A stretch of 50,471 nt of DNA from Colwellia sp. (GCA_026196955.1 JAPHTO010000119.1:1-50471); one strand, 5' to 3'; numbered from the stretch's first letter, positions 1-8,856 are shown. Notes: a model not told the origin generated them from the sequence alone. Made by a program: numbers and translations.

Positions 1-147
1 ATAATGCCCTAGATTCTACCTTTCAAAAAGCCTGTTGACTAGAGGGAAACTGCAGTAATTGAGAAATAAAACACTTGAAAAAGGTGGCTGTTTTTTATAC
101 TTTACTGTCAGGAAAATAATTAATAATAATATCAAGGAAGTTATCTA

Positions 148-369
148 ATGCAATATGATGAATACAAAGTCGTTTATGTAACCGAAGGTGGTTGCGGCAC
201 TATCTTATTAGGCTCTAGCGGTTTACCTTTAAAGCGCTTAGAGGCAACATTAAATCAAGAGTCAGCGGAAGGCTGGCAATTAGTCTTTCAGGTTATAGAA
301 CAAAAACGTTTCTGGTTATTTTGGTCGCGAGAAGCGGTTATTTTAACCTTAGGGCGTAGTCGTGGCTAA
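148..369 (+). CDS. DUF4177 domain protein
   Basis: A 73-residue cytoplasmic protein with no signal peptide or membrane segment. It opens with YDEYKVVYV, has a central LNQESAEGWQLVFQVIE stretch and ends in a beta-strand-like VILTL. This is the pattern of the small DUF4177 family (EYKVV at the start, LN..GWELV in the middle), whose function is unknown. The ATG is preceded by AAGGAAG at good spacing. Its last 8 bases overlap the GTG start of the following yidD-like gene, so the two are probably translationally coupled. Confidence 0.7.
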   Translation: MQYDEYKVVYVTEGGCGTILLGSSGLPLKRLEATLNQESAEGWQLVFQVIEQKRFWLFWSREAVILTLGRSRG

Positions 370-607
370 CCCGTCATTTATTACCCGATTTGTACTTAGT
401 GCTATTCGGCGTTATCAGCGCCGTGGTGGCTCGATAAAGCACTTTGCAACATCGTGCAATTTCACACCAACGTGCTCCCATTATACTTATCAAGCTGTTG
501 AGCGGTTTGGTTTATTTAAGGGGCTTTATTTAGGGGCAGGGCGAATTAAGCGCTGTAATAACCCTGATTGTGTTGTCATACACCCTGATCCCATTCCAGA
601 AAAATAA
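362..607 (+). CDS. yidD: YidD-family membrane protein insertion factor
   Basis: An 81-residue YidD family member. The family signature is clear: an amphipathic basic N-terminus (RFVLSAIRRYQRR), then CNFTPTCSHYTYQAVERFG, then RIKRCNNPDCVVIHPDPIP. YidD is a small peripheral inner-membrane protein thought to help YidC/Sec insert membrane proteins. The start is GTG at 362, inside the stop region of the upstream gene. The usual rpmH-rnpA-yidD-yidC context is absent, and the C-terminal motif has an extra Cys and reads HPDPIP instead of the common GxDPVP. It may therefore be a second, divergent copy. The family call is firm; the role here is inferred. Confidence 0.87.
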   Translation: MANPSFITRFVLSAIRRYQRRGGSIKHFATSCNFTPTCSHYTYQAVERFGLFKGLYLGAGRIKRCNNPDCVVIHPDPIPEK

Positions 608-664
608 CATTGAGCGCACTACCATTAACACTCTAATAAATGTACATGTAATAAGGAAATTATA

Positions 665-1045
665 ATGAACAATGAAGATTTACAACAAGAAGAAAACCAA
701 TTAAGGGAGCAAGTTGCGTCACTCTCTGTAGCGCAAAAAAGGCAGTACTATGCCCAAGAATTACAGCATATTAAAGATCCCGATACCTATGCAGCACTAA
801 ACTGGGCCTTTGTTGCTGGTTTGCATCATTTTTATCTTGGAAAATGGCAACGCGGCTTACTCAACCTTTTTTTGATGTTCATTGGCGTAATGCTTTATTT
901 TAGCAGTGCTTTCTCTTTGCTTGGCTTAGCATTGGTTTTGGCTGTTTTTATTATTGAGTTGCCACAACTACTAAATAGTCAAAATATTATCTATCATTAC
1001 AATAATCAGTTGATGCGACGTTTGTTGCAACAATTTAATAATTAG
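665..1045 (+). CDS. TM2-domain-like membrane protein
   Basis: A 126-residue protein. Residues 1-35 are hydrophilic and Gln/Glu-rich, probably helical. Residues about 43-102 hold two or three hydrophobic segments that begin ALNWAFVAGLHHFYLGKWQRG, the G.HxFYLGk...G signature of TM2 domains. A short basic tail follows. The ATG has an AAGGAA box about 7 bases upstream. TM2 proteins have no settled bacterial function. The next gene in the same direction, 35 bases downstream, encodes a DUF2235 hydrolase, so they are probably co-transcribed. Confidence 0.65.
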   Translation: MNNEDLQQEENQLREQVASLSVAQKRQYYAQELQHIKDPDTYAALNWAFVAGLHHFYLGKWQRGLLNLFLMFIGVMLYFSSAFSLLGLALVLAVFIIELPQLLNSQNIIYHYNNQLMRRLLQQFNN

Positions 1046-1080
1046 TTTGCCTGTTAAGTTATAACTTGCTGAGGTGACAT

Positions 1081-2115
1081 GTGAAAAAGCTTATTTTTTG
1101 TTTTGACGGTACCTGTAATTCCCCAGAAGACTCCGATGACTATTTTGCTGATAGCAGTATTAGCAATGTGCTGAAGTTGCATATCTTCTTTGGTGGAAAG
1201 TTGAGTCCCCACAATGGTAAAAATACTCATACTCCAAATCAACATAGTTTTTATTACAGTGGTGTAGGAACACACGGTAATTGGCTAAAGAGAAAGTTTA
1301 ATGCGCTGTTTGCTCCGCCTTATGGTGATATGGAAGATATAATAGCCCAAGCGACTGAAGATCTGAGTAACCACTATACAAGCAAGGATGAAATTTATAT
1401 TTTCGGTTTCAGTCGTGGAGCCGCTATTGCACGTATGTTTGCTGCTCACTTATCCCAAAAGGTAAAATTTTTAGGTGTGTTTGATACGGTTGCGGCAACG
1501 CGAGGCTCATTAGACTTAAATCCTGATACACTGCCAGCAAGTGGCATTGTATTTGAAAATGGCACCTTAGGGGAGCATATCGAAAAGGCCGTTCATCTAG
1601 TATCACTGGATGAAAAACGCATTGTTTTTCAACCCACCTTATTTAATCATGATGAACGAGTCTTAGAGTTGTGGTTTGCGGGTGTACATTCTGATATTGG
1701 CGGTAGTTATTGGTTTGATGGTTTGTCTGACATTACTTTACAATTTATGCTTACTCAGGTTCAAGCTCAATTAACTGTGCTTAACTTAGCGCAAATTGAT
1801 TTTACCGGCTTGAAAATTAAAGGTGCACAGGATGAGTTAGGCATTGATGATATTGCTATTAAACCCTTAGTTGATGGAACCATGCATACGCAAGTACGCA
1901 CTAAAACCAATGCGGCAACACTTGCCCCGCGCTTGTTAAGGGTGAATGTTGATGATGTGGTTTCTAAACATACCCCGATTGTTCATCACAGTGTTGCAGA
2001 GCGTTTTGACTTAGTCACTGATTATCGGCCTTATGCACTTCGCAACGCCTCTTTTTGTATTATGGATAAAGATGGCAAGCTAGGCGAAGTGCAATACGGT
2101 ATCAGTAGTTTATAA
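1081..2115 (+). CDS. DUF2235 (Tle1-like) alpha/beta hydrolase
   Basis: A 344-residue protein of the DUF2235 family, which includes the Tle1 phospholipases of type VI secretion. It starts with the family-typical strand MKKLIFCFDGTCN. The nucleophile elbow is GFSRG with Ser111. VFDTVAA (Asp135) and GVHSDIGGSY (His203, Asp205) supply the remaining catalytic elements. There is no signal peptide or membrane segment. The start is GTG at 1081, just after a GAGGTG box. No VgrG, PAAR or immunity lipoprotein lies nearby, so a secreted-effector role is not supported; an intracellular lipase or esterase is equally possible. It converges on the minus-strand operon that begins at 2140. Confidence 0.8.
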   Translation: MKKLIFCFDGTCNSPEDSDDYFADSSISNVLKLHIFFGGKLSPHNGKNTHTPNQHSFYYSGVGTHGNWLKRKFNALFAPPYGDMEDIIAQATEDLSNHYTSKDEIYIFGFSRGAAIARMFAAHLSQKVKFLGVFDTVAATRGSLDLNPDTLPASGIVFENGTLGEHIEKAVHLVSLDEKRIVFQPTLFNHDERVLELWFAGVHSDIGGSYWFDGLSDITLQFMLTQVQAQLTVLNLAQIDFTGLKIKGAQDELGIDDIAIKPLVDGTMHTQVRTKTNAATLAPRLLRVNVDDVVSKHTPIVHHSVAERFDLVTDYRPYALRNASFCIMDKDGKLGEVQYGISSL

Positions 2116-2139
2116 CCATTGATAGGCAATTAAGCGCTA

Positions 2140-2958
2140 TTACTCCCAAGCAAAAGCAGGATAGCTTGGGAAGTCGAGCGCTTGCTTACTTCCTGTTTTT
2201 ACATTATTTTTTGCTTGCGATACTAATGCCTTAATATCTCCTTGAATGTTATAACGAAAATCTTGTACGGGTTGCCATTTATCTACGAAATCATCAGATG
2301 CCTTTTTAGCGTCACTTTCCATATAGGCTTTTAACAAGGGACCGACAATGCCATAGGCCTCTTTAAGCCTTAAAGCTTGCTGTTGTTCAAATTTGTCTAT
2401 TTGTGTTAAGTAGGCAAGCATCGCTTGGCTTTGAGCTGTTTTTACCGAGCCTTTTTCAGCAATATCAGTGAAATAATCTACATACTCATTTAATGGCACT
2501 TTAAAAGCATTGAGCCATTTTTTCATGCTGTGCTTATTGAGGAGTTTATTATCAGTTGGATCGATAACCATTACCGTCGGTGTACCGTAATATATTGGTT
2601 GATTAAATTGTTTTACTAGCTCAAAGCCTTTTTCCAAATAGCCAACGTCAACAAATAGTACTTGGTAGTGAGTTGTCAATACTTGCTGCATTTGCGCCGT
2701 AGAGAAATTTTTTGCCAGCCCTTTACTGTCATGACACCACTGTGCGCCTAATACAAACAAAGCTAATTTTTGCTCATTTTTTGCTGCCGCTAAGGTTTGG
2801 GCTACTTGGGCTGAAAGCTCGTCTGTTGGTGTAAATATGTAGTCGGGTAGAGGGGCTACATTAGCTGGTTTTACCTGCTCTTTTTCATGTTTATCGCTTG
2901 CGTGGCTGATAAAAGCAGTAAGCATTAATAAGGTAGTTAATAGTGTTTTTTTAATCAT
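2140..2958 (-). CDS. periplasmic thioredoxin-like protein, monothiol
   Basis: A 272-residue protein with a cleavable signal peptide (residues 1-20, ending SHA). A thioredoxin-fold region follows: LFVLGAQWCHDSKGLAKNF at residues 68-86, then a VLFVDVGY strand and YGTPTVMVID containing the cis-Pro. The active site reads WCHDS, so only Cys75 is present and the second cysteine of CxxC is Ser. That suggests a monothiol or non-redox role. The C-terminal third is helical and unassigned. It lies 35 bases downstream of the histidine kinase in the same direction and is probably the last gene of that operon. Confidence 0.65.
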   Translation of the reverse strand: MIKKTLLTTLLMLTAFISHASDKHEKEQVKPANVAPLPDYIFTPTDELSAQVAQTLAAAKNEQKLALFVLGAQWCHDSKGLAKNFSTAQMQQVLTTHYQVLFVDVGYLEKGFELVKQFNQPIYYGTPTVMVIDPTDNKLLNKHSMKKWLNAFKVPLNEYVDYFTDIAEKGSVKTAQSQAMLAYLTQIDKFEQQQALRLKEAYGIVGPLLKAYMESDAKKASDDFVDKWQPVQDFRYNIQGDIKALVSQAKNNVKTGSKQALDFPSYPAFAWE

Positions 2959-2993
2959 ATTGTTTTAATTTTTGAGTTATAAATAGTGAAGTA

Positions 2994-4295
2994 TTATTGT
3001 TTTAGGGGGAAGCTTAACGTAAAACAAGCACCCGATAAGCGATTATTATTCATTGTTGTAATAGTGCCTTGATGCCAATCTACAACTTTAGCACAAATGG
3101 CTAATCCTAAACCGAAGTGGCCTTGTTCACGTGAGCGGTTTGGGTCTAGTTTAACAAAGGGAGTAAAGATCACATCAAGTTTATCACTTGCTACTCCTTT
3201 ACCGTCATCTTCAATGGTGATAGTGAGTTGCTTATTGTTTATGGTTAAATTTATTAACACTTGGTTATTGGCATAACCAATAGCATTACTTATTAAATTG
3301 ACTAAAGCACGATAACACCAGTGATAATCAAGTAAATAGTTTATGTTTGGGTTAGCTGATATCAGTTTAATGCTTACTTGTTTTTGCTCTGCTAGCGGGC
3401 GGCAGTTATTAATGGCTGAATTTACTAAGGCATTGACATCTGTTTGTTGTTTTTTCAAGTGCAGAGCTTGCCTTTCCATCGAGGCATACTCGAGAAAGGC
3501 ACTGGTCATTTCTTCCATATTAGTCAGCTCACTGTCCATACGCGTAAGGTAGCTGTTCTTTTTCTCTAGGGTCTTACTATCAATAGCTGCTTCTAAACCA
3601 AAACGGAGACAGGCAATAGGCGTTCGAATGTCATGAGATAAACTTCGGGCTAAAATTTTGTTATCGGCAACGAGTTTTTCAATTTGGCTGGCCATACTGT
3701 TAAAACTTTTCTCTAACATTTTTATGTAAGAAAATCGGCTGGGTGATATACGAATATTTAACTGGCCAGCGCCAATTTTTGCTGCCGCATTATTAAGTAA
3801 ATATAACCTTCTGCTTAAAGGAAATACCCATAAAATGAGTATGCCACAAATACCTAAATACAAGGCCAGCGTTAATAAAAAATTAAATGGTTGATTTTCT
3901 TGTTGCTCTAAAGGAAAGTTAATTTGTAATAGGTATTGTGGATGCTGGAGCAATTTTTTTAATAAGTATTGATCATTTTTTGATGCTAATAATAAACCAC
4001 TTTCATGGGTTAATTGAGCTAATAAGGCCTCGGGCAAGGCTATGTCATTGCTTAAAACCAGTTGAGTTTTTATTTTATATTGCTGTTGAAATAGGCGAAC
4101 TGTTTCACTGAGCGACTCTTCAGTTTGCTTGTCTAATTGCTTCGCTAACCCTTGAGCTAGTTGACGGTATACTAGAGTACTTTGATTTTCTTGCTCATTT
4201 TTTGGATCCGACTCAGCCAGTTTATCTAGTCCCCAGCCAATAAAAAATAGTGAGCCAAGTACGGTAAAAATTATGCTTACATAAAGACCTCGCAT
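2994..4295 (-). CDS. sensor histidine kinase
   Basis: A 433-residue inner-membrane kinase. Membrane segments lie at about 5-22 and 138-160 and flank a periplasmic domain of about 115 residues. A HAMP region (about 160-212) follows, then a HisKA helix ARSLSHDIRTPIACL with phospho-acceptor His221, and a HATPase domain with NLISNAIGYANN (N box), IEDDGKGV (G1) and FGLGLAI (G2). It is the partner of the regulator at 4295-5035: the regulator's stop and this ATG share one base (TAATG). The signal is unknown; co-transcription with an outer-membrane MipA-like protein suggests an envelope or cation stimulus, which is inference. Confidence 0.92.
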   Translation of the reverse strand: MRGLYVSIIFTVLGSLFFIGWGLDKLAESDPKNEQENQSTLVYRQLAQGLAKQLDKQTEESLSETVRLFQQQYKIKTQLVLSNDIALPEALLAQLTHESGLLLASKNDQYLLKKLLQHPQYLLQINFPLEQQENQPFNFLLTLALYLGICGILILWVFPLSRRLYLLNNAAAKIGAGQLNIRISPSRFSYIKMLEKSFNSMASQIEKLVADNKILARSLSHDIRTPIACLRFGLEAAIDSKTLEKKNSYLTRMDSELTNMEEMTSAFLEYASMERQALHLKKQQTDVNALVNSAINNCRPLAEQKQVSIKLISANPNINYLLDYHWCYRALVNLISNAIGYANNQVLINLTINNKQLTITIEDDGKGVASDKLDVIFTPFVKLDPNRSREQGHFGLGLAICAKVVDWHQGTITTMNNNRLSGACFTLSFPLKQ

Positions 4296-5035
4296 TAGTG
4301 GCTACTTTCCTGAGTATTAGTGTGATTCTCAGTTGATTGTGGATCTTTTCCCCAAGCATCAGCGACAAACAAATAGCCTTTACCCCATATTGTTTTAAAT
4401 TTTTTGGGCTTTTGTGGATCGTCATTAAACACTTTTCTCAAGCTTGATAACATCACATCAAAGCGCCTATCTAAGCCATCATATTCACGCTTTTTTAACG
4501 CAATAAAAACAGAGTCTCTATCAACAACACTGCCTGCTCGCTCAGCTAAATAGGTTAAAAAGGCAAACAAGCTGGAAGAGAGCTGGATCTCTTCATTTTG
4601 ATAAATAATACGTTTGGCTTCTTTATTAATCTCTAATTCACCAAAGGTTAAGGTGTTTTTTAATGCTGAATCCTGCGGCTGACTTGATAGCTGTCTATTA
4701 ATTCTGGCGAGCAAAGCCCTTGGCCTGACGGGCTTAATAACATAGTCATTTGCACCTGCTTCAAGGCCTATGACTTCATCAAATTCGTCTGCTCTAGCGG
4801 TTAACATAATGATAGGTAGTTGAGCATGCTGGCGTATAAGGCGACACACTTCAATGCCATTTAAACAGGGTAGCATTACATCGAGTAGCACTAAGCTTAT
4901 GGTGTCTGATTGTATTTTATCTAATACCTGATCACCGCGCTCTACATGCACAACTTTAAAGCCTTGCTCTGTTAGGTATTCTGATACCCAGTTAGCAAGG
5001 CTAATATCATCTTCGACTAATAAAATAGTATTCAT
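4295..5035 (-). CDS. OmpR/PhoB-family response regulator
   Basis: A 246-residue regulator. The receiver domain (about 1-118) has the acidic pair ED at 8-9, phospho-acceptor Asp52 in VLLDVMLP, the MLTAR segment and the conserved Lys in YVIKPVRP. A winged-helix Trans_reg_C domain follows (about 135-230, ending FKTIWGKGYLFV). The C-terminal 15 residues are a polar tail. It shares one base with the kinase gene downstream and starts 24 bases after the DUF3019 gene. The tandem 11-bp repeats ahead of the operon (6408-6453) are the kind of site this family binds, so autoregulation is likely. Confidence 0.92.
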   Translation of the reverse strand: MNTILLVEDDISLANWVSEYLTEQGFKVVHVERGDQVLDKIQSDTISLVLLDVMLPCLNGIEVCRLIRQHAQLPIIMLTARADEFDEVIGLEAGANDYVIKPVRPRALLARINRQLSSQPQDSALKNTLTFGELEINKEAKRIIYQNEEIQLSSSLFAFLTYLAERAGSVVDRDSVFIALKKREYDGLDRRFDVMLSSLRKVFNDDPQKPKKFKTIWGKGYLFVADAWGKDPQSTENHTNTQESSH

Positions 5036-5059
5036 ACTCTGACCTTAAATATTACGCTA

Positions 5060-5482
5060 TTAGAATAAGCGCCAACGACGCCTTCTGGTGGTGTTTTCAT
5101 GCACCCAACTCACAACTACTTCTGACTCGGCTACTAAGCGTTCATCTTTAAGTGTGCGTAATTGATAAGTTAGGTTGTCACTAGATTCAAATTCAACACT
5201 TATTTGACCTTTGTTTTTTTCTGACCAACAGACTAACTGTTTCTCGCTATTAGGGAGCTGCTTATTGACTTGATAAAGGCAAAGTGTTGTTTCTGTTTGT
5301 TTTTGCCACTGTATTGAGATTGTTGCAAAGCAATTTCGTCCTTGACGTAATGTCACGCACTGTTGCGGTTGAACGTTAAAAGTAACAGCTGTTGACAGTG
5401 TTGTTTCTTCAGCGTTGACTAAGGCACTAAAACAGTTAAATAAAATAAGCAGAGCAATTCCTTTGCTAAAGCTAAAATACAT
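5060..5482 (-). CDS. DUF3019 periplasmic protein
   Basis: A 140-residue exported protein: signal peptide about 1-24 (ending ALVNA), then a small all-beta domain with four Cys in paired positions (QCVTLRQGRNC, TTLCLYQVN, QLVCWSE). It resembles DUF3019, a family of unknown function that is usually encoded next to MipA-like proteins and a two-component pair. The start is placed at the ATG at 5482, which has GGGGTA just upstream, rather than 12 bases earlier. It then overlaps the upstream mipA-like gene by 11 bases, implying coupled translation. The tail is very basic (TTRRRRWRLF). Confidence 0.7.
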   Translation of the reverse strand: MYFSFSKGIALLILFNCFSALVNAEETTLSTAVTFNVQPQQCVTLRQGRNCFATISIQWQKQTETTLCLYQVNKQLPNSEKQLVCWSEKNKGQISVEFESSDNLTYQLRTLKDERLVAESEVVVSWVHENTTRRRRWRLF

Positions 5483-6389
5483 AAAGTACCCCAACCATAA
5501 ACTCTGTTAACGTATTTTTATCAACTAAAGGACTGTGTTTGATGTTACTTGAATAAAAGCTTTGAGTTAAGCCTGCATTAAAAGACCAACTTTGAGACAG
5601 TGGGTATTGTGCATATACCTCTAGTTGTCCTCTAAAAGCACTATCAGCACTATGTAATGGCCTACTTGCGCTCACTTCATCAGCGTTAACACCGATATAA
5701 TAATCAATCAGTGCTTGATCATAATAAGTAAGGCCCGCGCCAAGATAGATATCCCAGTTCCGATAAGGCAATAAATAGCTATAAAAACTATCAATTATTA
5801 AGCCATTTGCATTGTGACCTTGGCTATCTTCACCAGCACTCGCTGCTGCTATGTCAATATAAAAAATAGCATTTTCAAAATACTGTGAATATCGTAATGC
5901 AATACCGATAGTAGGGTTACGTTCATCTAGCCCTGCTAATTGTGGAATATCTTCTTCTTGATCCTTGATGATCTCAGCGGGATCGAAACCTTCAAAATAG
6001 GGTTTTAAAATGATATCAAGCTGCCAATCCTTTTGAACTGAAAATTGATAACCTAATTCACTACGCCCTAGTATAGTTGATGACCGTCTAGAGTTGGTTT
6101 GTAAGAAAAAACCTTTATAAGATATATCAAGTAAAAGACCTAATTGGAAATAGTCCCAAGGCTGAGTTTGTTCTACATCCTTGAGTATTACTGGGGTGCT
6201 GGCAAGTGATAAATCCACCATAAACTGCCATTCAAACTCATCCTTAGCTATGGGAGTGTGTACCCCTGTGGTTATATTGCTGCTTGTTTGCTCAGCATGA
6301 CTTATTGAAAGCGTTGCTAGATAAAGGGTAGTTAGCAAACAGACAGAGCATATTCTTACAGAAAGCCGATTAATAGATTTTTTGAACAT
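5472..6389 (-). CDS. MipA/OmpV family outer-membrane protein
   Basis: About 305 residues. The signal peptide ends SISHA at about residue 32. The rest is an outer-membrane beta-barrel with alternating strands rich in Tyr and Phe and a C-terminal FMVGVLYVF that ends in the Phe typical of barrels. The sequence organisation fits the MipA/OmpV family (scaffold for murein hydrolases in E. coli, porin-like in Vibrio). The start is set at the ATG at 6389, since the alternative 9 bases upstream is TTG. It is the first gene of a probable operon with DUF3019, response regulator, histidine kinase and thioredoxin-like genes. The real function in this setting is unknown. Confidence 0.75.
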   Translation of the reverse strand: MFKKSINRLSVRICSVCLLTTLYLATLSISHAEQTSSNITTGVHTPIAKDEFEWQFMVDLSLASTPVILKDVEQTQPWDYFQLGLLLDISYKGFFLQTNSRRSSTILGRSELGYQFSVQKDWQLDIILKPYFEGFDPAEIIKDQEEDIPQLAGLDERNPTIGIALRYSQYFENAIFYIDIAAASAGEDSQGHNANGLIIDSFYSYLLPYRNWDIYLGAGLTYYDQALIDYYIGVNADEVSASRPLHSADSAFRGQLEVYAQYPLSQSWSFNAGLTQSFYSSNIKHSPLVDKNTLTEFMVGVLYVF

Positions 6390-6401
6390 AATTAGCAATA
6401 A

Positions 6402-6453
6402 GTTTACGTTACATAAAAGTTACAAAGGTAAGTTCATGTTATCACAGTGTTAC
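6402..6453 (-). promoter_or_regulatory. tandem GTTAC/GTTAT boxes, probable OmpR-type operator
   Basis: Read on the plus strand, GTTAC occurs at 6408 and 6419, GTTAT at 6438 and GTTAC at 6449. Each pair is offset by exactly 11 bases and the pairs are offset by 30. An 11-bp direct-repeat period is the classic arrangement for PhoB/OmpR winged-helix regulators. The boxes lie 19-64 bases upstream of the mipA-like start, whose operon encodes such a regulator. Binding is inferred from the geometry. Confidence 0.55.
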
Positions 6454-6559
6454 AATTTTTTTGTTTATTCAGTGATTTGAAATTGTTTAAAAAGTGTAAG
6501 AAAAAGCAAGGCCTGTTTATCTATTCTAACGGTACAATTGGCAAAGTAGACTTTGATTT

Positions 6560-8647
6560 TTAAAAAGTCATCTTCAAGCCAATGTAGGGAAATACACCTA
6601 TGTCTTCTTCGCCACTTACCGTATATTGAGTAGGGCTGTCACCTTCTTCAGGCTCATAGTAATAGCCTGAGATATTCTCATGTGCCATGGCATTGATAAC
6701 CGCAAATGTCCATTGGGCATCATATCCCCAGTATTTGGTTTTATAATTCGCTTCTAAGTCGAGACGGTGATATACGGGTAAGGTTTTTGAATTTACTTCA
6801 CCGTAATTTGCTAAGTAATGATCATCATGATCTGGGTTTTCTCTCAAGCCTATGATCGGGGTATATTTAGCACCGCTACGCAATGTAAATCGTAGGCCAA
6901 AGTCCCAACGTTCATCTAATTCATAATTAGCCACTACATTGGCAACTAGTGGTGTATCAAGGTAATAATCACTGGTTATATTGGTTAAATCATCGGTGCG
7001 ATCACTTTTAGACCAGCTCAATGATGCCCAGCCAAACCAACCATTTTCCCGCTCGCGCCTTACTAGCCACTCAATACCGTGTGCTGTGCCCGAGGTGTCT
7101 GCAGTATAATGTAAGTCTTCGCCCGTGGGCGGTATAGGGCTTAGCTCGTCTGTTGAACGGGGTAAATCAGATAAGGCCTTATGGTAAATATCAATGGAGG
7201 TAAACCATAAATTGTTCACATCATAGGCAAAGCCAAGTGAGTAGTGTGTTGCTTTGGGTGACTTTATTTTAGGGTTGCCGAGTTTTTTTAATGCGGTATC
7301 AACATCAGGGAAGCGACTGTACGTACCTGCTTTCGCTTTGATGGTTAAATTGTCGCTTGCTAACCAACTCAAGGAAAATCTAGGATGAATAAAGCTTTGC
7401 TCGGTATAGTCATTTTGCTCGCCTCGAACTCCAACAATTAACTGCCAGTTATTGTTTATATCCCAAGTTTCATCAAGGTAAATGGCAATGTTTTGATCGG
7501 AAAGTGAAGTGTTATCCTGAATTCTATCACCCTTGTGCTCGCGACAATCACTATCAAATTCAGTGCAGTAATAAGGAATAATATCAAAGCTGTAATCTAC
7601 CTCGGTTTTACTGTAATCAATACCAAAGCCTAATTTATGATTGTCTAACCAAGCCAGTTGATAGAAAAATCTAAGGTTGTAACTGTCTTCATCAACATTC
7701 ACAAATTGCCCTTGACCAAATTTTTCGTTGGTTTTATTGGTATTATGCCCGAACACTAGATGCATCATCTTGTGATCATCACCATAGTATTGCCATGAGA
7801 GGCTTTGGTTATCAAAGCGGGTAGAAATTTTTAAATCACCTATGCTATCAGGGTCAATTTTACCTTGCTCAGAATTTTCTGAAATGTTCACCCCACCAGT
7901 GTCACTTGCGCCTGAGGCACTGAAGGTGAGTTTGTGAGTATCGCCAAGTAGCCATTGGTATTTAGCCTGATAGTCATCACTTATTGGCGCTTTAAAAATG
8001 GTATAACCTTCATCTTCTTCGCCTTCAGGCAAAAACAAATGAATTTGGCTGCGGCGATAAGAAAGGTAAAAGGCAGTATTTTCAGTCACTGAGCCTTCAA
8101 CCATGACCCCACTCTTTAACATGCTTAAGTCAAGGGTTGTTTCAATATCTTGATGACGAGGATCGCGAAGTTTTACATCAAAAACACCCCCTGTAGCATT
8201 ACCGTATTCACTACCAAATGCGGCAGGGTATAAGCTAAAGTCACGAATTAAATTTTCATTAAAAATGCTGTCGCCAAACAGGTGAAAAATATAACCTGCT
8301 GGCATATCATCGATATAAAAAGCATTGTCATCAGGCGAAGAGCCACGCACGGCGGGTGAGCCGGTATCTCCTCCTGCATAAACAATGCCGGGTAAACTAT
8401 AAACCGCGCTGAGAGGATCATTACCGACACCTGCGACACTCATTAACTGTTCAGTCTCTTCCGTCATTTCACTATTGGCTTGGTTGCGCCTGCCAATCAC
8501 TTGGATCACTTCATGATCATTGTTTTCGAGCACTTTCTTCGCTGCGGGGGAGATTTGCTCTGTCGGTGCGTAAGATAGGGCAGGTGAGGCATATAAGCTA
8601 CAAAGCACTGCGCTTGCAATAACACTTAAGTAAGTTTTTTTCTTCAT
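6560..8647 (-). CDS. TonB-dependent outer-membrane receptor
   Basis: About 695 residues. The start is placed at the ATG at 8647, preceded by AAGGA at ideal spacing and followed directly by a signal peptide (MKKKTYLSVIASAVL.., ending PALS). Upstream in-frame ATGs lack such a box. A TonB-box-like EVIQVIGRR precedes a plug domain (LPGIVYAGGDTGSPAVRG, then FGSEYGNATGGVFDV). The rest is a 22-strand-type barrel ending in IGLKMTF with terminal Phe. The ligand is unknown. The following operon starts 171 bases downstream with its own operator, so the gene is probably transcribed alone. Confidence 0.9.
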   Translation of the reverse strand: MKKKTYLSVIASAVLCSLYASPALSYAPTEQISPAAKKVLENNDHEVIQVIGRRNQANSEMTEETEQLMSVAGVGNDPLSAVYSLPGIVYAGGDTGSPAVRGSSPDDNAFYIDDMPAGYIFHLFGDSIFNENLIRDFSLYPAAFGSEYGNATGGVFDVKLRDPRHQDIETTLDLSMLKSGVMVEGSVTENTAFYLSYRRSQIHLFLPEGEEDEGYTIFKAPISDDYQAKYQWLLGDTHKLTFSASGASDTGGVNISENSEQGKIDPDSIGDLKISTRFDNQSLSWQYYGDDHKMMHLVFGHNTNKTNEKFGQGQFVNVDEDSYNLRFFYQLAWLDNHKLGFGIDYSKTEVDYSFDIIPYYCTEFDSDCREHKGDRIQDNTSLSDQNIAIYLDETWDINNNWQLIVGVRGEQNDYTEQSFIHPRFSLSWLASDNLTIKAKAGTYSRFPDVDTALKKLGNPKIKSPKATHYSLGFAYDVNNLWFTSIDIYHKALSDLPRSTDELSPIPPTGEDLHYTADTSGTAHGIEWLVRRERENGWFGWASLSWSKSDRTDDLTNITSDYYLDTPLVANVVANYELDERWDFGLRFTLRSGAKYTPIIGLRENPDHDDHYLANYGEVNSKTLPVYHRLDLEANYKTKYWGYDAQWTFAVINAMAHENISGYYYEPEEGDSPTQYTVSGEEDIGVFPYIGLKMTF

Positions 8648-8856
8648 TGATTCCTTGGTTGTTAATGCTGTCATCATTAGTCCTGTTATTTTTTTAGTTA
8701 CCATGTTGTTACGCTTATTGTGCGAATTAATTGTGTTCAAATCAGTAACTGAAATGTGCAAAAACTGTCGGAATATGTCAGAAAGTGTAAGTTGAAGAGG
8801 GGATTTTTTGGCAAGAGAAAACTATGTTGCTCTTGCCTAATGTGAGGAGGCAGTTA

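Noticed and set aside
1054..1275. Minus-strand frame of 73 codons opposite the DUF2235 gene
   Set aside because: It lies across the start of a clear gene on the other strand and resembles no protein.
1081..2115. Type VI secretion effector
   Set aside because: The family includes Tle1 effectors, but there is no VgrG, PAAR, Hcp or immunity gene in the neighbourhood.
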